Below, piece by piece: positions 1 through 5,310 of a stretch of 5,310 bases of DNA. The position numbers and the translations under genes were made by a program. Every line of letters starts with the position of its first letter. The first letter of the stretch is position 1. The notes under the pieces are model-generated. The model made no database searches. It was not told the origin of the DNA and worked only from the letters and a program-made list of their open reading frames with translations. Source of the stretch: Planctomycetaceae bacterium (GTDB lineage Bacteria; Planctomycetota; Planctomycetia; Pirellulales; Pirellulaceae); NCBI GenBank assembly GCA_007129635.1, contig SKVE01000474.1:1-5310 (forward strand). The letters are read 5' to 3'.

Positions 1-1
1 C

Positions 2-97
2 GGTTTTCTGGCAGTCGAGGTGGTGAACGGGGATGCCCAGGCCCAGGCGTCGGTGGGGTTCGCGTTGACGGCTCCCAATACAGGCGTCGCCGGCGGC
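2..97 (+). repeat. C-terminal end of an upstream repeat module (incomplete)
   Basis: Residues 1-32 lie before the first recognisable junction (R33-V-Y-L-P-E-L). By position they correspond to the end of a preceding copy of the large module found three times downstream, so the tandem series probably continues upstream. The segment is beta-rich (GFLAVEVVNGD, then ASVGFALTAPN) and ends in a Gly-rich turn. Similarity to the other copies is weak over so short a length. Confidence 0.5.
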
Positions 98-3000
98 CGT
101 GTGTACTTGCCCGAATTGTACGCCGGACTCGGCTCGAACATCAGCGAGATCACGGTCCAACCGATGATTCAAGGTTCGGCCAGTGCGACGTTGCCCCTGC
201 AGGTCACGCCGAATTTTTTCGGCTCCGATCACCCAGGCGATCCGCGTTTGGTGTTCGACTGGCCGGACATCACCGAGATTGGTACGATGGACCTCTCGCT
301 GCACGATGCGGATCTGCTGTTGGACTTTACGACATGGGATTCGTCGACGGTGATCGACGCCCTGGTGGCTGTGGCCACGTACCTGGCCGACGCCGAGGGC
401 TTCTCGCTGCTGGCCCAGAAAATTCCGGGCATCCATCGGTCGTTGAGCGACATCATCGGCTTTGCGGACGAGTTTATTGCCTGGGTCACAAGTTTGCAGA
501 ACAAACCGGCAGCCGTCCTGCAAGACCTGGAGTCTGCGATCGAAGACGCGTTCGGGCTGGATCCTTCCGTGTTAAATTTGTCGCTGGCCGACAACCATTC
601 GGTGTTACGTCTGAGCATGACGCTGGAGGAGTCGTTGCAGACAAGCCTTCCGATCAATCTGTCACTGGACGATTTGGGCGTCGGTGGGCTGAGCAACCTG
701 ATCGACGTGCATGGCGCAGTGCAACTGGCGGTCGAAGCGGGCGTGTTGTTTCAATTAGATCTGGGGATCGATCTGACGGACCGCCTGGACCCACGCCCCT
801 TCCTGTACGAGACCACGGCGCTTGGGCTGACAGCAAGAGTCGAAGGGCAGGATATCTACTTCACCACCGCGGTGGGGCCGTTGGGTGTCTGGATCAAGGA
901 CGGCAGCCTGTTGATCGACGGCGATGGGAACCCGGCGACCACCGATGACACCATTCTGTTGGGGCTGACCTTGGATGACGGCAACCCGTCCAGCGATCGT
1001 ATCTACCTGGACGAACTGAGTTTGAGTCACCTGGATCTGGGCTTGTCGGGACAAGCTCACCTGACGCTGCCCCTGTACGCTCCGACCGAAAACAGCTACC
1101 TGGGTGACATCGTGTTGACGGTCACCGACTTGGGCGACTTGGAAAACACAACGACACTGACCGCACCGGATCTGGAAGATCTGTTCGGCAACTTCGACTT
1201 GATCAACAATCTGGGCGGCGCGATCGATGCGATCGACTTTGTCTTGGGCAGCGTCCAGGATGTGCTGTCCAGCGAGGTGCTCAGCCACACCTTCCCCATG
1301 ATCGGTTCGGGACTGGACGATGCGTCCGCGTTTATTCAAGACATCCGGACAGACGTGATTCAAAAGCTGCGGGATCGCTTCGGCGAATCGTTGAACAACA
1401 CGGCCGAGGTGATCCAGCAGTCGTTATTCGAGGTGCTGGGCCCCGACGGGTTGGACTTCTTGCTGGACGCCAACCAAGACGGTTTGGTTACCCAAGACGA
1501 TATCTCCGCGGTATTCTCGGACACCAGTGGCGATGGGGTCAACGATGACCAAATTGACATCTCGATGATGCTGGGTCGGCAACTGACTCTGGTCGACACC
1601 CCCATCGATTTCGATTTGGGGATTCCCGCGTTGGGGCTGAGTGTCGATGGCAACGTCCAATTGGCGTTGGGTTTCGTGTGGGAACTGGGGTTTGGTGTCA
1701 GCCGCGACGACGGATTCTATCTGCACGTCGATTCGCCGAACGAGTTGGCGTTGACGCTGGAAGCTCGGATACCCGAGTTGCAGGCACGGGGCGAGTTGCT
1801 GTTCCTTCAACTGGACGTGGCGGACGACGTGGCTAATCCGAGTGGCTTTGATGCCACGATTGCCGTGGACATCGTCAATCCCTTCGATCCCAACGACCCG
1901 AAGCTCCGTTTTTCCGATCTGGCCGCCGGCGGTTTTGATGTGAGCGATCTCTTGCGCCCGTCCATCGAAGGCGGGGCTGCGGTCAATCTGGATCTGGAAG
2001 TCAGCTTTGCCGGTGACTCTCGGTTTCCCTCGTTGGGCGCCGAGTTCGCGATGCTTTGGGAGTTTTCCGCCGGGCTGGACGGTCTATCCGGCGACATGCC
2101 CAGCATCGCGTTCAACAACGTCGTCTTGAACGCCGGGCAGTTCATCAGCGATTTTTCTGAGTCGCTTCTTCGCGAGGTCAAGAAGGTTACCGATCCGATG
2201 CAGCCGATCGTAGATTTCTTGACCGAACCGCTGCCCATTCTCGAGGATTTCGGTATCGAGATCACGGTCTTGCAGATTGTCGAACAACTCGGTTACGGCG
2301 ACGTAGCCAGTTTCGTCGGTGCCGTGGGCGACGTGATCACCCTGATCAACACAGCGCCGGTGGTCACGGGCGAAGTGCTGATCCCGCTGGGCAGTTTCGA
2401 CTTGAGCGGCACCGATCCGCGGCAAGGGGAAAATCTGTCCCATGTCGAACCGAATGTCACCACGCACGTCGACGCGTCGCAGCAGATGAAGTCGTTGCCC
2501 AATGGCGTCGGGAGTTTCTATTCCGACATGACCGAGGGCAGGGATTTTTCGATTTCGTTTCCCATCATCGAGAATCCGGCGAACGCTTTCAAGTTGCTGT
2601 TGGGTCAGGACATCGACCTGTTTCTGGTCGAGCTTCCTACTTTGGAAGTGGGCCTGCCGTTTCCGATCATGAAGGTGGGTCCGCTGATCCCGCCGATCCC
2701 GATCTTTGCGTCGGTTAGCGGCTACATCGGCGCCGGAATCGATTTGAAGTTCGGCTTTGATACGCATGGGCTCCGCAAGTTCCTGGACACCAACGACCCG
2801 CTGGATATCTTCTCCGGGTTCTTCATCAGCGATCGCGAAAACGCGGACGGCACCGGCAAGAACGTACCCGAAGCGACGCTGACCGGCGTGCTGAATGCGG
2901 GTCTCGAGCTGAGTCTGGTGGTCGTTGGGGCCGGGGTATCCGGCGGGGTCGCTATCGATCTGTACGCCGATCTGAGCGACCCGAACAACGACGGCAAGGT

Positions 3001-5310
3001 GCATCTGGACGAATTCCTCGGCAACCTGCAACTGGGGTTGCTCAGCACTTTCAACGTCGGAGGTGCGGTGACCGCCAAGTTGGACGCGTATGTGGAACTT
3101 CTGTTCGCGCGGCACGAGTTCCAGTTAGCTGAGTTTACGATCATCGATTTCGAACTGACCGACTCGGATATCTACGTCGACCGCTTCACCAGCGGTGGCC
3201 CGTCCGGGCAGGCGATGGCCCAGTCCGCTTCCAGCGGCCCGGTGTGCAGCTCGATCACGCAACTGGGAATCGGCCCGGGCTTGCACGTGGATGGCCTGAG
3301 TCTGGAGCCACACGGCGCTGTCAAGTGCTACGAATTCGAACTCTTGCGTACCGACAGCGTGAATGTCGACATCCGTCACAGTTTCGTGCGCGGCGACCTC
3401 GATCTGGAAGTGTACGACGCCGATGGCAATCTGCTGGGCGCCAGTCGCACAGACCGCGACCGCGAAATCGTCTCGCTGATCGACGTACCGGCGGGCAAGT
3501 ACTATGCCCGCGTCTCGGGGCAGCGGAACAATTTCATGCTGGCCGTCGAGCCGGGCGAGACCAGTTTGACTCGGGTAATCTACGTCAATCCCGCAAGCCA
3601 GATCGATCGCAGCAACAGTTACTACACCACGTTGCCGGGCAACGACGAATGGAGCGGCTTGCTGCATCGCCGCCCCAAAGCGACATTGCAAAGCGTGCTG
3701 GATACCTACCAATTGGGACCGAACGATCTGATCGTATTGGATACCGGCTACCACGAACCCGGCGCGGTGATCACGGCCGCCGATCAAGGCGCGACGTTCG
3801 TAGGATCGCTGGCGGGCAGTTATCTCGCGGGGGTTCATCTGGACGGTTCCGACGAAAGTATCTTCGACATGCTCGGCTTTGCCGGTGCTGGCACGGGCAT
3901 TCTGATCGGTGCGGAATCGGAAGGCAACGTGGTCCGCCGCAGCACGTTCGCCGGCATCGAGGTGGGGGTACAGATCGATAGCGAACTGCCCAATCTGATC
4001 GAAGACAACCGTTTCCTCCCGCAGATTCCGAACGATCCGGTGGCGAGCGATATCGGCGTCTTGCTGGCAACAGGAGCCACGGCCACGGTGCGGGGCAACG
4101 ACATCGCCGGCCGCGCCACGGGTATCTATTCCGACAGCCGCGTGGCGCACGTCTACGGCAACACGATCCATGGGAACGCCGTCGGTATGTCCAGCCGCCG
4201 CGGCGTCTTGGGACCGGACAACCCGGCGCCCGTGGGCAGTCCCGGCGGATTGCCCATGAACAAGATTCATGACAACGGGATCGGCGTCCTGGTGCCGCCG
4301 GACGCAGCCGGCGTCTGGGTGCGTTTCAACGACATTCATGGCAATCATCAAGCGGGCATCGAACAATGGGGGACCGGATCGGTGATCGTGGCCAACGACG
4401 TGCATCATAACCCGATCGGCATCCACGGATCTCATCTGATCGGACCGGATCAGTGGGGATCGCAACTGCACAACCTGGTCCATCACAACGGGGTGGGCAT
4501 TCTGGCCGAACCCGGCACCGAGGTGCGTTACAATCGCGTGTTCGCCAATGCCACGGGGATCCAGGTCGCCGATGATACGTTCATCCATCACAATCTGATC
4601 TACCGAAATTCGGGAAACGGCGTATTGGTGGACGGTGCGCGGCAGGTGCAGTTGATCAACAACACGGTCTACGCACCAGCGGGCAACGGTGTCCATCTGC
4701 AGAATGCCGCAGACGGCGTCACGATCAGAAACAATATCCTGTACGCCGAGTCGGGTTATGCGTTGTACGTAGCGGCTGACAGCCAGTTCGGCTACCACAG
4801 CGACTACAACAACCTGTTCACGACCGGCAGTGGACGCGTGGCCTTTCAAGGTAAAGACTTCTTTGACGTGTACGATTGGCAGGTCGAAACCGACAGCGAT
4901 CGGCACTCGATCGGGCGGACCGAGCCCGCACCGACGCTGGACGACCCGCGCTTCGTTTCATTGAACGACGACGACTATCGGCTGCAACCCGGTTCGACCA
5001 GCATCGACGCCGGGCATCCGGCATTCGATTTCAGCCTGGAACCTAGCCCCAACGGCGGTCGCGTCAATTTGGGCGCGTATGGTAACACGCCGTTGGCCGC
5101 CACGTCAGAACCATCCTGGTTGCGGATCACATCGCCGAATTTCTACACCGACTTGATACCCAGCCACAACTACGAGATCCATTGGGAGACGTTTAACGTG
5201 CCCGGCAGCAACGGGATCGACATCGTCCTGCTGCACAGCGATGGCACGAAGGTGGCCGACATCGCATCGACGGTCATCTCTGCCGGTTCGATCACTTGGA
5301 CACCGGGACA
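2..5310 (+). CDS. Giant multidomain extracellular protein, internal fragment (partial at both ends)
   Basis: A single frame is open from base 2 to the window end, 1,769 complete codons, with no stop and no credible start, so both termini lie outside. Domain order is: tandem 300-365 residue beta/alpha modules (1 to about 1060), a short Gly/Ser/Ala linker, a PPC-like domain (1085-1185), a parallel beta-helix (1192-1612) with its tail (1637-1700), then a Kre9/KNH-like domain (from 1704). Only two cysteines are seen (1082, 1109), Asp and Leu are abundant, and there is no transmembrane segment, all consistent with an exported protein. Its function is unknown; adhesion or polysaccharide binding on the cell surface is an inference from the fold types. 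The signal peptide and any anchor would be outside the window. The codon pattern looks even throughout, with no sign of a frameshift or inserted element. The fragment alone is longer than most bacterial proteins. It resembles giant planctomycete surface proteins as I recall them; I recognise no gene name. Confidence 0.95.
98..997 (+). repeat. Large tandem protein module, unit 1 (300 residues)
   Basis: The unit starts at R33 of GRVYLPEL and ends before the equivalent R333 of DRIYLDEL. In order it contains: a beta block (GSASATLPLQV, about 54-64); an FDWPDI stretch; a helical region (about 117-190) with the pattern L-x(4)-I-P-x-I-x(3)-L-x-D around P142; a beta block LPINLSLDDLG (about 216-226); HGAVQLAVEAG around G238; and a sheet including VGPLGVWIKDG. 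It ends in a loop, DGDGNPATTDD, that looks like a degenerate calcium loop. I recall similar text in very large planctomycete and marine bacterial proteins, but no named Pfam family can be assigned by eye. Boundaries are arbitrary because they are set at a junction residue. A structural or ligand-binding role is inferred only. Confidence 0.7.
998..1900 (+). repeat. Large tandem protein module, unit 2 (301 residues) with calcium-loop insert
   Basis: The unit runs from R333 (DRIYLDEL) to just before K634 (KLRFSDL). It repeats the order of unit 1: beta block GQAHLTLPLYAPT, a TAPDLEDLFGNFDLINNL lead-in, helix around P432 (SHTFPMIGSGLDDASAFI), beta block PIDFDLGIPALGL, VDGNVQLALGF around G550, then a strand-rich end (ELALTLEARIPELQARG, LLFLQLDV). 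The distance from the helix proline to the G-x-V block is 118 residues against 96 in unit 1. The extra 22 are accounted for by a pair of calcium-binding-type loops at 489-518. Identity to unit 1 is low, but motif order and spacing agree, so homology is likely rather than proven. Confidence 0.7.
1466..1555 (+). other. Paired calcium-binding-type loops (EF-hand/TSP3-like)
   Basis: Residues 489-500 read D-A-N-Q-D-G-L-V-T-Q-D-D, a canonical EF-hand loop pattern with Asp/Asn at positions 1, 3 and 5, Gly at 6, a hydrophobic at 8 and Asp at 12. Eighteen residues on, 507-518 (D-T-S-G-D-G-V-N-D-D-Q-I) resembles a thrombospondin type 3 or EF-like loop but lacks an acidic residue at 12. The 18-residue spacing is shorter than in a dockerin, so this is not a dockerin. 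Calcium binding is inferred from the pattern. The pair is absent from the matching place in unit 1. Confidence 0.7.
1901..2995 (+). repeat. Large tandem protein module, unit 3 (365 residues, expanded)
   Basis: The unit spans K634 to G998. It keeps the module order: beta block GGAAVNLDLEVSFAGDS, helical region around P745 (FLTEPLPILEDFG), a FSISFPIIENP strand/turn near 850, a Pro-rich stretch (GPLIPPIPIF) leading to the G907 block (SGYIGAGIDLKFGFDTHG), and a sheet before the next junction. It is about 65 residues longer than units 1 and 2. Part of the extra length is the Pro-rich segment and an acidic loop, SDRENADGTGKNVPE (943-957), which looks like a conserved polar loop. I recall near-identical wording in other giant bacterial surface proteins, but that needs a search. 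No catalytic motif is recognised. Confidence 0.65.
2978..3013 (+). other. Canonical EF-hand-type calcium loop at module junction
   Basis: Residues 993-1004 read D-P-N-N-D-G-K-V-H-L-D-E. This is a full match to the EF-hand loop, with ligands at 1, 3, 5 and 12 (Glu), Gly at 6 and Val at 8. The loop lies exactly at the repeat junction and is flanked by strands rather than by two clear helices, so it is better called a calcium loop than a complete EF-hand. A role in rigidifying the joint between modules is an inference. Confidence 0.75.
2996..3178 (+). repeat. Start of a fourth repeat module, cut short
   Basis: K999-V-H-L-D-E-F aligns with the junctions at residues 33, 333 and 634, and the following strands (LQLGLLSTF, GGAVTAKLDAYVEL) match the first beta block of the other units. 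Instead of the helical region, the chain passes through FTIIDFELTD into a Gly/Ser/Ala-rich linker (about 1060-1081) and then a different domain. This is therefore the C-terminal closing piece of the tandem array. It may be only the last strands of unit 3. Confidence 0.55.
3254..3559 (+). other. PPC-like domain (bacterial pre-peptidase C-terminal type beta-sandwich)
   Basis: Residues 1085-1185 follow the PPC pattern. A start region has GLSLEPHGAVKCYEFEL, where PPC domains usually have D-x-D-x-[FY]-x-F. Then come a VDIRHSFVRG strand, the hallmark G-D-L-D-L-E-V-Y-D-A-D-G-N (1131-1143), a sequence of alternating Thr/Arg/Asp turns, and A-G-K-Y-Y-A-R-V-S-G (1164-1173) followed by an N-F-M-L-A-V strand. 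PPC domains usually sit next to secreted peptidases or in surface proteins and aid secretion or substrate binding. No peptidase is visible in the window. C1109 lies in this domain and C1082 just before it. The first acidic pair of the family is replaced by A-V-K-C here, so a calcium site may be altered. Confidence 0.8.
3575..3820 (+). other. N-terminal cap and first coil of the parallel beta-helix
   Basis: Residues 1192-1273 carry the entry pattern of many secreted parallel beta-helices: Y-Y-T-T-L-P-G-N-D (1207-1215), a short W-S-G turn, then P-K-A-T-L-Q-S-V-L-D-T-Y (an amphipathic helix capping the first coil) and G-P-N-D-L-I-V-L-D-T-G-Y-H (to 1251). This matches the general 'YVxxxGNDxxxGxxxxPxATLQxAL...GDxIxVxxGxY' scheme known from pectate-lyase-like and NosD-like proteins. 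It follows the PPC domain with only about six residues between them. Confidence 0.8.
3821..4837 (+). other. Right-handed parallel beta-helix coils with Asn ladder
   Basis: Residues 1274-1612 are built of PbH1-type coils with the recurring pattern V-x-x-N-x-[IV]-[HFY]-x-N-x-x-G-[IV]-x-[IV]. The ladder Asn falls at 1336, 1366, 1387, 1420, 1443, 1465, 1491, 1511, 1531, 1554, 1578 and 1604, mostly 20-26 residues apart, with 30 and 33 where loops protrude. Two of the loops share the sequence [LI]-G-P-D (near 1404 and 1481). The fold is typical of polysaccharide lyases, NosD-like and CASH-domain proteins, and of surface adhesins. I see no unambiguous pectate-lyase or glycosidase active site, so a binding or structural role is as likely as an enzyme. 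The coils from 1420 to 1533 are rich in His. Confidence 0.88.
4910..5101 (+). other. Beta-helix C-terminal tail (IDAG / NLGAYG motifs)
   Basis: Residues 1637-1700 show the set of motifs that commonly follows bacterial parallel beta-helices: D-P-R-F-V (from 1648), D-Y-R-L-Q-P-G-S (1658-1665), S-I-D-A-G (1667-1671) and V-N-L-G-A-Y-G-N-T (1688-1696). In many exported proteins ('choice-of-anchor Q' type) this segment stands near the C terminus before a sorting signal. Here the chain continues into another domain, so it is an internal cap. Confidence 0.8.
5111..5310 (+). other. Kre9/KNH-like beta-sandwich domain (partial)
   Basis: From residue 1704 the text reads W-L-R-I-T-S-P-N, then H-N-Y-E-I-H-W-E-T, then G-I-D-I-V-L-L-H-S-D-G, and near the window end S-I-T-W-T-P-G. 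This order (I-x-S-P-N-x ... Y-x-I-x-W ... [VI]-x-[IL]-x-L ... G-S-[IY]-x-W-x-[VP]-P) matches the Ser-Thr-rich GPI-anchored Kre9/KNH family, whose bacterial members are found in surface and polysaccharide-associated proteins. The domain runs off the end of the window, and a generic Ig-like fold is possible. Confidence 0.6.

Noticed and set aside
334..948. Plus-strand open frame of 204 codons in another phase, Arg/Gly-rich.
   Set aside because: It overlaps the real frame throughout, has no domain signature and shows the Arg/Gly/Pro bias typical of an off-phase reading of GC-rich coding DNA.
1466..1555. Possible dockerin type I domain.
   Set aside because: The two loops are only 18 residues apart with no helix pair of dockerin length between them, and the second loop lacks the usual terminal acidic residue. 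No cohesin context is visible.
2084..3115. Minus-strand open frame of 343 codons.
   Set aside because: It has the same in-register antisense relation and ends at a sense CTA codon at 2084. Composition is Gln/Arg/Val-rich with no domain pattern, as expected of a codon-bias shadow.
3821..4837. Possible pectate lyase or other polysaccharide lyase.
   Set aside because: The fold fits, but I could not identify a calcium-binding Asp cluster with a catalytic Arg or Lys in the expected arrangement, so an enzymatic call is not supported.
3125..4906. Long open frame of 593 codons on the minus strand.
   Set aside because: It is in exact codon register with the sense frame, where minus-strand stops arise only from TTA, CTA or TCA codons. 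These are rare in this gene, and the frame ends just at a sense TTA at 3125. The translation has no recognisable domain, whereas the sense frame has clear PPC and beta-helix motifs.
1..5310. Promoters, terminators, RNA genes, inverted repeats, CRISPR or insertion sequences.
   Set aside because: Coding is continuous across the window, leaving no intergenic space. I noticed no direct DNA repeats of CRISPR type, no transposase motifs and no hairpin with a U-tract that would argue for any of these inside the gene.

Overview
The window lies entirely inside one protein-coding gene on the + strand. One reading frame (codons starting at base 2) runs through all 5,310 bases without a stop and gives 1,769 complete residues. 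It has neither a start codon context nor a stop codon, so the real protein is longer at both ends. No second gene, RNA gene, mobile element, CRISPR array, promoter, ribosome binding site or terminator is visible. Residue numbers below count from the codon at base 2 and are not those of the full protein.

The sequence suggests a planctomycete, most likely of the Pirellulaceae type. This is inferred from the GC content (high fifties percent by eye), the acidic and almost cysteine-free giant exported protein, and the combination of long LxL/Asp-rich repeat modules with a PPC-like domain and a right-handed parallel beta-helix. Other marine bacteria with giant surface proteins cannot be excluded.

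Layout: (1) Residues 1 to about 1060 are a tandem series of large divergent modules of about 300, 301 and 365 residues. Each has a recurring '[R/K]-[VIL]-x-[LF]-x-[DE]-[LF]' junction (residues 33, 333, 634, 999), a helical segment with a conserved Pro (142, 432, 745) and a beta-rich 'G-x-[VI]' block (238, 550, 907). Calcium-loop sequences of EF-hand type sit in unit 2 and at the last junction. (2) Residues 1085-1185 form a PPC-like (bacterial pre-peptidase C-terminal) beta-sandwich holding or adjoining the only two cysteines seen. (3) Residues 1192 to about 1612 form a right-handed parallel beta-helix with an Asn ladder of about 12 coils, with a His-rich stretch in the middle. (4) Residues 1637-1700 are the tail typical of such helices (YRLQPGS...IDAG...NLGAYG). 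(5) From residue 1704 a Kre9/KNH-like beta-sandwich begins and runs off the window.

The parts fit one role: an exported, calcium-stabilised, cell-surface or secreted multidomain protein for adhesion or polysaccharide contact. No catalytic site can be assigned with confidence. I found no evidence for a defence, mobile or regulatory system here. The more unusual content is the internal repeat architecture and its calcium loops.
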